Of a stretch of 64,000 bases of DNA, positions 20,897 to 31,357 are shown piece after piece. Made by a program: the position numbers and the translations under genes. Source of the DNA: Mesomycoplasma dispar (GTDB taxonomy: Bacteria > Bacillota_I > Bacilli_A > Mycoplasmatales > Metamycoplasmataceae); assembly GCF_000941075.1 (NCBI RefSeq), contig NZ_CP007229.1, forward strand, positions 124,001 through 188,000. The letters run 5' to 3'. The notes below the pieces were generated by a model. It was not told the DNA's origin and did not search any database. It was given only the letters and a program-made list of their open reading frames with translations. How positions within the stretch are numbered: position 1 is the stretch's first letter; every line of letters begins with the position of its first letter.

Positions 20897-23410
20897 AATA
20901 AATTAAAATCGAGTTGTTTTTATTGTTATTTATTTTAAGGTAAAGATGGAAATTAGTAAATTGGAAAGTTATTTATTGGTTTTTAAAGAAATTTTTAGTG
21001 ATAATTTTTTTGAAAATGAAGAAAAATTCGTAATTAAGATTAAAAACGAAGAGATAATAATCGACAAAATTACAAAAAGATGATCATTAAAAGGTGTTAA
21101 ATTTGATCATCAAAGAATTTTTTCACTAGAATTAACAGAAAACTTTTCTGTTATTGTCTTAATTGCTAAACTTTTGCAAAAAGGTTACAAAAAGCAAGAA
21201 CTTTATCTAGAAAAAAGTTGAAAATTAGGACACAATAATTCAGGTTATGCTGATGTTGTCGTGCTAAAAAACGGTCTTCCTGTTTATGTTTTTGAAGTCA
21301 AAGATATTTTACAAATTAATAATTTTGTTTCTTGCAAGTTTTCAAATAAGACAAAACAACTTTTTAGCTATTTATGACAAGACAAAAATATCAAAGTTGC
21401 CAGTTTTTACAGTTTTAATTTTCTTTCAAAAACAGACCTTTTTTTCAACTTTGTTACAAAAGATCAAAAAATTAGTGCCAATTCTATTGATGAACTTTTT
21501 GAAAATTGAAATAAAAATCGAGATACTACCCCGTTTATTCTTAAAAATCAAAAATTTGACTTCAAAACTAGACCAATTCAATTTGAAGAGTTGAAAAAGA
21601 TTGACTATAATGCTTCGAAACTAATTTTTCAGCAATTTCTAACAATTTTAAGGCAACATAGCGTTTCTGATAAATCAAATGCATTTGATAAAATGATCAA
21701 CTTGCTAATCGCTAAAGTTTGTGATGAAATTCAGGAAAATAGAAACTTTAGCGTTAATTTCCAAGACTTTAGTGGATTAAAATTCCAATACATTGAAGGA
21801 ATTGATGATGATATCTCCTTTTTAAAAAGAATTAATGACTTGTATCGTGTGGGAATGAACGAATATATGCGGAAGCAAATTATTGACTATGATGACAAAA
21901 CTATCGATTTCTATTTAGATGATGAAAGTAGAAACTACTCGAAAATAAAGGAGATTTTTGATAATTTAAGACTTAAAAAGAACAACGCCTTCTGGTTTAT
22001 TGAAGTTTTTGATGATCAAAGTTTCCATCAGAACAATCTGATTTTAAAACAGGTTGTAAAATTAATTCAAGTTTATAAATTTAAATATAATAATAAACAT
22101 CAGTTTTTGGGTGATTTTTTCGAAGAATTACTAAATACTTCTTTAAAACAAGAACAAGGTCAATTTTTTACACCACTTCCACTTGTTGAATTTATGGTCA
22201 AATCTCTACCAATTCAAGAAAAAATTGAACAAAATATTATTAATTCAAAAGCGGAAATTGTTCCTAAAATGATCGATTATGCAAGTGGAAGCGGTCATTT
22301 TTTAATTTCTTATATGGATTATGTGCAAAAATATTTTAATTCATTAGAAATTAAGGGCACAAAAGATATCAAAAACAAACTTGAAGCATACAAAAATTAC
22401 CCTTTTTCTTGAGCAAGAGATTCTGTTTTTGGAATTGAAAAGGATTATCGACTTGCTAAAACAACAAAAATTGCGACTTTTTTAAACGGCGATGGTTGAG
22501 CAACCATTGTTAATGGTGACGGAATTAATAAATTTAGTTCTGATGATTATAAAGGGACAATTTTGGATACCAAAAGTAAAAAAAATGAAATTTTTGATTT
22601 TGTAATTGCAAATCCCCCTTATTCAGTTTCAGGTTTTCTAAAAAACATTGGAAATAATAACATTGATGAATCAGATTTTACCTTATTAAAATCATTGAAT
22701 CAAAACTCAAGTGAAATTGAAGTTCTGTTTGTAGAAAGAATGGAACATTTATTAAAAAGTGAAACCGGAATTGGCGCAATAGTGTTGCCGCGTTCAATTT
22801 TGACAAGTTCAAAATACGAAAAATTGCGTAAATTTATTTTAAAAAGCTTTAAAATCATAGCTCTTTTTGAATCAGGCGATATAACTTTTAGTGGAACAAC
22901 GACTTCGCCAATAATTTTATTTTTGCAAAAAATGAAAACAAAGTCAGACTATGATTTCTTAGTGATTAATTCTCCGAAAATTATTTTTCAATCAAATGAA
23001 AAAGAAAAAGAATTTTTAGGTTATCAATTTAGCTCTAACCGTAACAAGTTGGGGATTGAAATTAAACATTATAATTTAGCGGAGAAATATTCACCATTAG
23101 TTCGTGAATTTTTCCTTAATTCAAAACCGAAAAAATTGGAAAATTACGCTTTTACTGTTAATATTTCTAAAATTTTAATTAAAAATTGGGAAAAAAACAT
23201 AACAACAATTGTTCCTCGCTATAAAAAACCAGGGGATGATTTTATTCAACTTGGCAAATTAATCGATGAAATTAATCCAAAAAATCAGATACCTGAAAGT
23301 AAAAAGGACAAAATTCATTATCTTGAAATTTCTGATTTAGAAAAAGGATTAATTAAAATTAAAAATGAAAAAATCGGAAAAAAGATTAAAAAAACACAAA
23401 AAATTGCAGT

Positions 23411-24814
23411 AAATTAGTAGAAAAAAATGAGACACACCAAGAGAGGTGTGTTTTTTTATGAAACAAAATAAATTTTCAATTAATGAAAAAATCAAATATA
23501 TCAAAATCGCTGAATCGCAAGGATTCAAAAGTGCGACTATACATTTTGCAAACGAGTTTCGTGAAATTTATAAAAATAAATCAGTTAATAAAAAATCGCA
23601 AAAAGAGGGTTTTTTACAGACATATGCGAATAATTTAATTCGAAACTGACAAAAAAAGTATTATAATTATGGTATGAACGGATTAATTAGCACACGTGGT
23701 AAAAATAAATCACCACGTAAGTCAAAAAAACAATACACAATTAACGATCTTTCGGAAAATGACCGCGGAATTTATCAAGAAATAATGGAAAACGTCCTTA
23801 GAAGATACGGGATTGATCCTGCAATTGTAATGGACGAACTTAAAAAGCGAAAACAAGAAGCAGAAAAAGATAAGGATCAAATCGAAAATTCAACAAGACT
23901 TTGCAGCGTTTTAAAAGTTAATCGCACATCGATTTATCGCAAAATAAAGGTGAAAAAATCACCAAAAGAAATGGTATACAGTAAAGAATTACTTGATTGA
24001 ATTCTTGAAAGTTTTAATTTTAACAGAAAAGTAAAAGGTCGAGATAATTTGTATAATGTATACAAAAATCAAGGAAATAATATAAGCACATATGTTTTTC
24101 AAAAACACTATGAACATTTAGGGATAAAATCGATTGCTTACAAAAAACAAGGTAAAAATGCGCCAAAAGAAGCTAAATTTTCGCGGATTTGAGCCGAAGA
24201 TCATATCAAAGGACAATTTGAATCTAAAAATTTTGGTGAAAAATGATTTGCTGATATTAAATTTATAAGAATTGGCGATGATTTTTATTTTTTGCATTCA
24301 ATAATTGAAACAAAATCTAATTATTTGCTAAATTTTTCAATTTCCAAGACTAGATTTTCAGAAGAAACAATAAAATTAGTAAAAGAAACAATCAAAAAAC
24401 ACAAAATTACACCTAAATTTTTCCATTCAGATCATGGAGTTGAATATGCTAACCACCGATTTGCTCAATTTTTAAAAGAAAACAACATTCAACAATCAAT
24501 GTCGCCAAAAGGAAACGCGCTTGCAAACCGCCCGATTGAATACTTTTATGCTATTTTACAAAGAGAATACTTGAATGTTGAGGGTAAAATTTTTGAAAAC
24601 CTTGAAGATGCCCATCAAAAAATCAGCTCATTTGTTAAATGATACAATAAAACTAGAGTGCAAAGTTGCCTTTCATATTTGAGTCCAAATTCTCATTTTG
24701 AACAATTTGGTGCTCAAAAAAATTTTCACAATTTTGGAGAATAAAAAATAATAAAAATTTGTTTTAAAAATAATTAAAAATAATGATGTGTCTCATTTTC
24801 CTATACTAACTTAC
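23411..24814 (+). mobile_element. IS3-family insertion sequence, copy 1 (1404 bp)
   Basis: The ends are set by comparing the three copies in the window. The left end reads AAATTAGTAGAAAAAAATGA and the right end GTGTCTCATTTTCCTATAC...TTAC. These form imperfect inverted repeats sharing an AATGAGACACA core. It is flanked by identical 15-bp copies ACAAAAAATTGCAGT at 23396-23410 and 24815-24829. It differs from copies 2 and 3 by a few substitutions (Ser for Asn, Val for Ile in the transposase). It sits inside the Type IIG gene. Confidence 0.93.
23458..24744 (+). CDS. IS3-family (IS150-like) transposase, copy 1
   Basis: 428 aa in a single frame with five TGA-Trp codons; no programmed frameshift is needed, unlike classical two-ORF IS3 elements. 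The N-terminal half has an HTH-like segment (SINEKIKYIKIAESQG) and a basic region. The DDE core has Asp in KWFADIKF, Asp in FFHSDHGVEYAN and Glu in RPIEYFYAILQREYL, with the IS3 signature NIQQSMSPKGNALAN between them. It cuts and joins the element ends during transposition. An in-frame GTG at 23446 lies upstream, but ATG 23458 matches the shared MKQNKF start. Confidence 0.92.
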
Positions 24815-25118
24815 ACAAAAAATTGCAGTTCCAGGCGATCTTCTAATTTCAAGTTTACCAAATAAGGACAAAATCGCAATTTCTGACGATTTTTTCTTTG
24901 TTTCACCAGCAATTTTCGTTCTTAAAATTAAAGATGAATTTATTCGTAAGCAACTTTATGAATATATTCATAAAAATAAGAATAACATCATTTCAAATAT
25001 GCAAGTTTTTTTAGACGGATTTAAAATCACTTATGCAAAAATAAGTGAATACAATTTACTTAATAATATTTTTGTTGAAAAACATTTTTTTGAAAACACC
25101 GAATCAACAAATAATTAG

Positions 25119-25233
25119 AATGAAGGTTTATAAAAATAACAAAAACTACGAATTTTTCAGTCAAGGGTGTAAAAATTAGACAATTTAAAAAGATAGAGTT
25201 GCTTAAATATTTTCCATTTTTGTCTAAATTAAT
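25119..25233. other. Spacer with a gene stub and an IS relic end
   Basis: An ATG at 25120 opens a 19-codon frame (MKVYKNNKNYEFFSQGCKN) that stops within a 28-bp stretch (about 25172-25199). That stretch is nearly the reverse complement of the right end of the decayed IS at 63100-63140. This looks like the 5' end of a gene cut off by an old insertion and later deletion. Confidence 0.4.
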
Positions 25234-26507
25234 TTAATTTAAATCACCGTCTCCATCTTCTTCTTTATTTTCTGCTTTCCGCTCTTCTTCTTCCTGTTTT
25301 TGTCGTTGACCTTCTTGTTCTTTCAATTTTTCAATAAATTCTTCTAATAATATCCGTGCTTTTTCTTTATCTAGATGTGTGATTTTCTTTGATTGTATAA
25401 TAGATTCAAAAAAATTTTTAATTTGATTTTCTTTGATTCTATTTATTATGATCCTATTAGATAGATTTTTTTCTAGTTTGTCAAAAAAGAAATAATTTTC
25501 ATTCCCATCTTTTACCATTTGTTTTACAAATTTTAAAAATGACATTCTTGTTTCAGGCAAATTATTTTCTCAAATCAGTTCAGCATATAATGGAAATCAC
25601 GTTTCCAAATTTCTTTTAATAACTTTTCGTTTCCTAAATCTATCAAACCTTTTGCAATATTATCACGATTTGCTGGATATATAGTAACTGGTCTTATTTT
25701 ATGGTCTATTACACTTTTTTCGTATAATTCGTTAATATGTTTTAAAATTAGACTAGAAGTTCACCTTGATTTTTCGGCATCCGGAGTAATTCTTTCGTTT
25801 TCATTAATCCATTTTGTTAATGGATAATTAATTTTTAAATCAAGATAATATTCCTTTGCTGATTTTAAAATGGAATTAATAACATTAAAATAGTAAGGAA
25901 TACGCTGCTTTTTTTCCAGTTCTGAAAATTTTTCTTGTTCTATTGATTGCAATTTTCTTTGACATTCTTCATTGTCAATCAGACCTAAAGCAAGGCTTTC
26001 AACTAAATCATTCGCATAATGTTCAAAACTTGCATATAATGTTTTTGGTGTCGCCTGATTAGAACTCTCGCTATATCTAACGGCAGAATAAGAAATAAAA
26101 GGCATTTTCTGTTTTAGACATTTTTCAATTTTATCAAAAATTGTCATTGCAAGATGATAGTCAAGTTTTCAAATTTTTTCAATTTCAACTTCAGGATTGC
26201 TTGATTGAAAATCTCTAAAATCCTTTTCGTCAATTCTAAAAATTTGCGATCCGTCAACAAGTGAGTAGTAATTAAATCAAGTTCCAGTTTCGGTTAGTTT
26301 TGGTATTAAAACTTCAGTATTTTTATGTTTTTTAGCAATTTCTTCTTTGCTTATAGTTTGTGATTTTAAATAATAATAAACGCCTCTAATTTCATCGTGA
26401 AGAAATAATAACGGATTTGCGTTTATTGGCCTGTGCAAACTATCAAAAATAACTGTAGTCTCATATTTTTTTGGATTGTTTTTTCGACTAGTTTCTTCCA
26501 TAATCAT
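25234..26507 (-). pseudogene. Unrecognised protein gene with a frameshift
   Basis: Starting at ATG 26507 (or 26501), the frame runs as about 290 residues with TGA as Trp (MEETSRKNNPKKYETTVIFD...). Near 25605-25625, in an A-rich stretch (TTATTAAAAGAAATTTGG on the minus strand), the coherent protein sequence shifts to another frame. It continues as ETWFPLYAELIWENNLPETR down to 25234, ending in a Glu/Lys/Gln-rich tail (EEEERKAENKEEDGDGDLN). The two parts read as one soluble protein of about 420 aa. I recognise no domain; there are no membrane segments. Its position next to restriction genes suggests an accessory or defence role, but that is only context. A single-base indel is the simplest reading; a sequencing error is possible. 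Confidence 0.55.
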
Positions 26508-26525
26508 CTCTTATTACGTGGTTAG

Positions 26526-26543
26526 TTTTTTTTTTTTTTTTTT
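26526..26543. repeat. T18 homopolymer (A18 upstream of the minus-strand gene)
   Basis: Eighteen T on the plus strand, 19-36 bp upstream of the ATG at 26507 on the minus strand, where a promoter would lie. Tracts of this length vary by slippage in mycoplasmas. Confidence 0.85.
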
Positions 26544-27140
26544 GTGAAAAAGTACAAATACTAACATTTATTAAATTTATAAATAAAATTTTATTTTTCA
26601 ATTCGTTCTAATGTTTTTCAAGGTTTTATTTTAATTTTTTAGAAAGAAGGTTTTTTAGACCCTTGACACGTGCCAGTCGCCCATTGTTCTATTTCCATAA
26701 TCCCCCCTTTTTTTAACAGTGTCAAAGAAATTTTTATTTATTCATTGAGTTTTAAGTTTGTTTGATTTGATAAATTTCAACTTAATCTTTCAATTTTTGA
26801 CCTTAAAGATAAAAGAAAAATCGTTTTTAAGCCAATTTTATTAATAAAAATTGAAAAATTCACGAAACTGTAATTAGAAATCGCTCAAATTTTTAATTTT
26901 ATAGTTTGAAACTTCACTTTTTAATTTATAAACTGTATGAATTATCCCATATTTTTTAGAAAAAAGAATTTTTTTTATAATTTTTTCTAGGATTTTCCCA
27001 CATTTTATCAATTGAGTTGTTAAAAAACCGCAATTTTATGCTTACTTTTATTTTCTTAAAAAATAAAAGTAAGCAAGTTTATTGGTATAACTTAAAAGTT
27101 AAATAAATTTTTGTTATAAATTGAATACAAAAAAATACGC
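26544..27140. other. 600-bp gene-poor stretch before IS copy 2
   Basis: No long open frame on either strand. It holds a short GC-rich island near 26657-26707 with a 19-codon minus-strand frame (26639-26698, MEIEQWATGTCQGSKKPSF) behind a GGGGGGATT site, and a strong hairpin at 27039-27075. The rest is AT-rich with no feature I can name. Confidence 0.5.
27039..27075. other. Perfect 16-bp inverted repeat (hairpin)
   Basis: The arm TGCTTACTTTTATTTT pairs perfectly with its complement across a 5-base loop. No T-run follows on either side, so a plain terminator is not certain; it could be an RNA stability element or a relic end of a mobile element. Confidence 0.6.
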
Positions 27141-27155
27141 TGTATAAAATAGCAT
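27139..27155. terminator. Terminator hairpin split by IS copy 2
   Basis: GCTGT-ATAAA-ATAGC hairpin. In the pre-insertion sequence (joining 27155 to 28575) it is flanked by A7 on the left and T7 on the right, so it worked on both strands, ending the minus-strand 98-aa gene. The IS entered just after the hairpin and separated it from the T-run; the duplicated 15 bp (28560-28574) leave part of the hairpin on the other side. Confidence 0.6.
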
Positions 27156-28559
27156 AAATTAGTAGAAAAAAATGAGACACATCAAGAGAGGTGTGTTTTT
27201 TTATGAAACAAAATAAATTTTCAATTAATGAAAAAATCAAATATATCAAAATCGCTGAATCGCAAGGATTCAAAAGTGCGACTATACATTTTGCAAACGA
27301 GTTTCGTGAAATTTATAAAAATAAATCAGTTAATAAAAAATCGCAAAAAGAGGGTTTTTTACAGACATATGCGAATAATTTAATTCGAAACTGACAAAAA
27401 AAGTATTATAATTATGGCATGAACGGATTAATTAACACACGTGGTAAAAATAAATCACCACGTAAGTCAAAAAAACAATACACAATTAACGATCTTTCGG
27501 AAAATGACCGCGGAATTTATCAAGAAATAATGGAAAACGTCCTTAGAAGATACGGGATTGATCCTGCAATTGTAATGGACGAACTTAAAAAGCGAAAACA
27601 AGAAGCAGAAAAAGATAAGGATCAAATCGAAAATTCAACAAGACTTTGCAGTGTTTTAAAAATTAATCGCACATCCATTTATCGCAAAATAAAGGTGAAA
27701 AAATCACCAAAAGAAATGGTATACAGTAAAGAATTACTTGATTGAATTCTTGAAAGTTTTAATTTTAACAGAAAAGTAAAAGGTCGAGATAATTTGTATA
27801 ATGTATACAAAAATCAAGGAAATAATATAAGCACATATGTTTTTCAAAAACACTATGAACATTTAGGGATAAAATCGATTGCTTACAAAAAACAAGGTAA
27901 AAATGCGCCAAAAGAAGCTAAATTTTCGCGGATTTGAGCCGAAGATCATATCAAAGGACAATTTGAATCTAAAAATTTTGGTGAAAAATGATTTGCTGAT
28001 ATTAAATTTATAAGAATTGGCGATGATTTTTATTTTTTGCATTCAATAATTGAAACAAAATCTAATTATTTGCTAAATTTTTCAATTTCCAAGACTAGAT
28101 TTTCAGAAGAAACAATAAAATTAGTAAAAGAAACAATCAAAAAACACAAAATTACACCTAAATTTTTCCATTCAGATCATGGAGTTGAATATGCTAACCA
28201 CCGATTTGCTCAATTTTTAAAAGAAAACAACATTCAACAATCAATGTCGCCAAAAGGAAACGCGCTTGCAAACCGCCCGATTGAATACTTTTATGCTATT
28301 TTACAAAGAGAATACTTGAATGTTGAGGGTAAAATTTTTGAAAACCTTGAAGATGCCCATCAAAAAATCAGCTCATTTGTTAAATGATACAATAAAACTA
28401 GAGTGCAAAGTTGCCTTTCATATTTGAGTCCAAACTCTCATTTTGAACAATTTGGTGCTCAAAAAAATTTTCACAATTTTGGAGAATAAAAAATAATAAA
28501 AATTTGTTTTAAAAATAATTAAAAATAATGATGTGTCTCATTTTCCTATACTAACTTAC
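27156..28559 (+). mobile_element. IS3-family insertion sequence, copy 2 (1404 bp)
   Basis: Same ends and length as copy 1. Flanked by the 15-bp direct repeats TGTATAAAATAGCAT at 27141-27155 and 28560-28574. Nearly identical in sequence to copy 3. The inserted site is a terminator-like hairpin. Confidence 0.93.
27203..28489 (+). CDS. IS3-family (IS150-like) transposase, copy 2
   Basis: 428 aa, intact, TGA as Trp, with the same DDE residues as copy 1. Apart from two substitutions (NGLIN for NGLIS; VLKIN for VLKVN) the protein is the same as copy 1 as far as I can compare. All residues needed for activity appear present, so the element may still move. Confidence 0.92.
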
Positions 28560-28627
28560 TGTATAAAATAGCATCTTTTTTTGTATTAAAATCTAAAAGT
28601 CAAAAAAAAACTTACAAATAAAAAAAG

Positions 28628-28924
28628 TTATTTAGAAACTTTTCTGTGTCTTAATTTAGTAATAATAGCTTCAAAATTTTCAACTTTATGTTCTTCATAA
28701 AGTTCTCTATAAATAACTTTTGCAACTACTTGTCTTTCGCTTAAAGGAAAACCGTTTGGGTCAACATTTTCTGAAGACAAATCGAGTCTTCTATCGTATT
28801 TTAGATGAAAGTAAACAATAATAAATTCTTCATTATCTAATTGTTCAACTCATCTTTTGACCAAACCTTTTTTAAATTCTGCATCAAATTTTGTAAATTT
28901 TGGTTTATTTGGTCTATCTTTCAT
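28628..28924 (-). CDS. Conserved small protein of unknown function (98 aa)
   Basis: 98 aa from ATG 28924, with AAAGGAG seven bases upstream; one TGA codon (Trp 26) hides it from standard-code gene finders. The sequence starts MKDRPNKPKFTKFDAEFKKG and contains WVEQLDNEEFIIVYFHLKYD. It is soluble, charged and predicted mostly helical. I do not recognise the family. It has its own promoter-like TATAAT on the minus strand (29006-29011) and ended at the terminator now split by IS copy 2. Confidence 0.7.
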
Positions 28925-29005
28925 TTTATTCTCCTTTTATTTATTAGTGTTTGCTTTTTATGTTAAAAGTTTATTTCTTTAACAATAATTGATAGCCAAA
29001 CAAAT

Positions 29006-29011
29006 ATTATA
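29006..29011 (-). promoter_or_regulatory. -10 element of the 98-aa gene
   Basis: TATAAT on the minus strand, about 80 bp before the ATG. No convincing -35. Confidence 0.5.
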
Positions 29012-29108
29012 TTACAAGATTAAAAGATCATTAAATTGTACCAAAAAAAGAAGAAAAAAATTTGTTAAATTTTTTAGTAAAACTAAATTTATACAGAAAA
29101 TCTAAGCC

Positions 29109-29810
29109 TTATTCAACAAGTTTTTTTAACATTTCAATCTCTTTTTCACTTAATTTACGTCATTTACCAGGTTTTAGTTCACCAAGTTCAATGTTTGCAA
29201 AACTTATTCTTTTAAGTTTTACTACTTTTTTATTGATAGTTCCAAAAATTTTTTTAATATGATGATTAGAACCTTGCCATACAGTTGCAATGTATTTTCG
29301 CGAACTAATTTTTTTAATTTTCTGAATTGATTTGACATTATCCAATTCAATTTTATTTTGATTTAAAAAGTTAATTTCTTCATCGTTAAGACTAAAGTTT
29401 GTTTCTACAAAGTATTTTCTTTCAATTTTAAAACTTGGATGTAACAATTTGTTGCAAAGTTCACCATCGTTTGTTACTAAAATTAAACCAGTCGTCTGAA
29501 AATCTAGTCTACCAACAGGAAAAAGATAAGTATTTTTATCAAAAAATTCCATTATTGTCGGTCGATTTTCAGGATCAAATCGAGTTGTAATGTAATTTTT
29601 TGGTTTATTAAGCGCGTATCAATGAATATTAGGTTTTTTTGTAATTTTATTTCCATCTAATTCAATTATGTCGCTATTTGTGACAGTTTGTCCAATTTTT
29701 GCAATTTTTCCATTTATTTTTACACGGTTTTCTAAAATTAGTTTTTCTGAATTTCGACGGGAACTGATACCCATTTCAGATAAAAATTTATGAATTCTGA
29801 TTTTTTTCAT
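29109..29810 (-). CDS. rluB: Ribosomal large-subunit pseudouridine synthase (RluB/RsuA family)
   Basis: 233 aa. An N-terminal S4 domain (residues about 3-50, IRIHKFLSEMGISSRRNSEKLI) binds RNA. The catalytic motif GRLDFQTTGLILVTNDG has the essential Asp, converting uridine to pseudouridine in rRNA. RluB (23S), RluE, RluF and RsuA (16S) share this plan; the length and S4 domain favour RluB/RsuA, but the exact target cannot be told. Two TGA codons read as Trp. The start overlaps the end of the sufU-like gene by 23 bp, placing it in the nusB-tlyA-suf operon. Confidence 0.88.
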
Positions 29811-30219
29811 TGTTTTTAATTGTAAATTTTAGCAAATTAAGCGATAATCCAACACAAATTAGACGGTTTGGATGATTTTTTACCATAAATAATGCATTAA
29901 GATCTTGTAGTTCGGGAATAATTTTTTGAAAATTTATCATTTTTTCATATTTATCAAGTAAAATAAGTGCTTCTTCAACGGTTTTATTTATTAAAATTTG
30001 TTCAAATAAATAACAACTCGCAATTAAAAGCGAACAACCTGATGCACAAAATTGGATTTTTTTAATTTTATTTTCAAAAATCTCCAAATCAAGCACGGCA
30101 CTATCTTCACAATTATCATTAATTTGGTTATTTTCCGAAGCGCAATTTCGTTTTTTTTCTTTAAATTTGTTATTTGAGTTTAAAATAATCTCACGTCTTT
30201 TTAAAAAATCGTTATACAA
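29788..30219 (-). CDS. sufU: SufU/IscU-like Fe-S assembly protein
   Basis: 143 aa. The start is probably TTG 30219 (or ATT 30222), because AAAGGAG lies just upstream inside the end of sufS; the frame opens further upstream only within sufS. The ligand cysteines of the family can be placed: Cys in INDNCED, Cys in CASGCSL and Cys in RLICVGLSLNLL. The N-terminal ILYNDFLKRRE matches the 'Yr..ildhyknPrN' start loosely. SufU receives sulfur from the cysteine desulfurase SufS, encoded immediately upstream with an 8-bp overlap. In mycoplasmas this pair is often the whole Fe-S or tRNA-thiolation sulfur system. Confidence 0.8.
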   Translation of the reverse strand: MYNDFLKRREIILNSNNKFKEKKRNCASENNQINDNCEDSAVLDLEIFENKIKKIQFCASGCSLLIASCYLFEQILINKTVEEALILLDKYEKMINFQKIIPELQDLNALFMVKNHPNRLICVGLSLNLLKFTIKNNEKNQNS

Positions 30220-31357
30220 AATCCAGAAACTCCTTTTTTTCCAAAATCTCAACCAAATTATCGACATCATTAAAATCGTTATAAAAAGCAAGGGAAACTC
30301 GAATAAAACTGTTTTTTTTTAGTAATTTTTTGAGAAAAGGCACGCAAAAAGTACCACTTCGTACGTAAATATTTTTATTTCCAAGATAAGAAGCGACATC
30401 ATGAGCGCTAAAGTTTTTGATGTTAAAAATTATAATATGATCACCTTTTTTTGAAAAAATTTCAATATCATCAATTTTTTTGAGTTTTTCATATAAATAA
30501 GAGCTTAAAATCTCAAGATTTTTGCAAATGCTTTTAATTCCGATATTATTTACAAAATCAATTGCGGCATCAAGCCCCCAAATTGCAGCAAAATTTAAAG
30601 TACCTGCTTCAAATTTTCGATAATCATTGTGATAACTTATATTTTCAGAATTCATTTTGACAATCGTGCCACCACCAAATTTAACTGGTTCTAGTTTATC
30701 CAACAAAATTTTTTTAATCGCGAGCACACCAAGACCAGTAGGTCCATAAAATTTATTGGAACTAAAAGCAATCGCGTGGGAAAAATTCATACTAACTTTT
30801 TGGTAATTTATTGATTGTGTGGCATCATTTATAACAAAAGCATCGTATTTTATAGCTTTTTTTCAAATTTCAGTCAAATCTAAATCAACTAAAATTGAAT
30901 TATTAGTCTGTGAAAATGCAATAATTTTAGTTTTTGCTGAAATTTTATCGACTATTTTTTCGCTATAAACAATTTTAGCACCAATTTCTTCTGCTATTTT
31001 GATTCAAACAATTAAATTTGATGAGTGATTAAATGGTGATAGTAGAATTTCATCACCATTTTTTACAAATTTTTTCACCATATGGGCGAATAAATTAATG
31101 GCCTCGGTTGTTCCTGAATTGAATATAATTTCATTTGGATCTGCATCAATAAATTTAGCTATTTTTTCACGTGTTTTTCTGATTTTTTCAAGGCTTTCAT
31201 AACTTATTTTTGAATTTTGTGAGTGAGTATTAACTGCAAAATTTAGATAAAATTCATTAATTTTTTCAACAACAGAAAGAGGTTTTTGCATCATTGCTGC
31301 AGAATCCAAATAAGTAACTTTATTTGCAAACGGGAAAAATTTCTTAAAATTATCCAT
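30212..31357 (-). CDS. sufS: Cysteine desulfurase, SufS/CsdA class
   Basis: 381 aa, PLP enzyme releasing sulfur from cysteine as persulfide. The PLP lysine is Lys202 in SSNKFYGPTGLGVL, the PLP-facing Asp lies in INDATQSI, and the sulfur-carrying Cys338 is in VRSGTFCVPF. The ATG at 31357 overlaps the tlyA stop by 8 bp (ATGGATAA); an in-frame ATG at 31387 lies further inside tlyA and is less likely. It works with SufU encoded next. One TGA (31011) is Trp. Confidence 0.92.

Larger units (their letters stand above)
20946..25118 (+). pseudogene. Type IIG restriction-modification protein, split by an IS element
   Basis: Removing the IS (23411-24814) and one copy of the 15-bp duplication restores one open frame of 917 aa, so the break is due only to the insertion. 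N-terminal PD-(D/E)xK nuclease: Asp103...Glu117-x-Lys119 in GYADVVVLKNG...VFEVK. Methylase core: motif I ASGSGHF at about 444-450 with Asp444 in front, and motif IV NPPY at 556-559. The C-terminal part starts a target-recognition domain (DFIQLGKLIDEINPKN). Single-chain enzymes of this layout cut DNA near their recognition site and protect it by adenine methylation. The left part still encodes 823 aa, ending IAVN*, and loses about 95 residues of the recognition domain; the rest lies at 24830-25118. It is probably inactive or altered in specificity. Confidence 0.85.

Noticed and set aside
21286-21594. 102-aa open frame (MFLKSKIFYKLI...) overlapping the Type IIG gene
   Set aside because: It is in another frame of the same strand. 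The real frame is continuous across it through TGA-Trp and carries the nuclease motif just before it.
26639-26720. tmRNA, SRP RNA or tRNA in the GC-rich island
   Set aside because: No tRNA-like arms, no T-loop GTTCGA-type sequence and no SRP GGAA tetraloop motif could be folded there.
30100-30291. Longer N-terminus for the SufU-like protein (start at 30291)
   Set aside because: The extra residues are encoded inside sufS and are hydrophobic without family match; a ribosome site points to the TTG at 30219.
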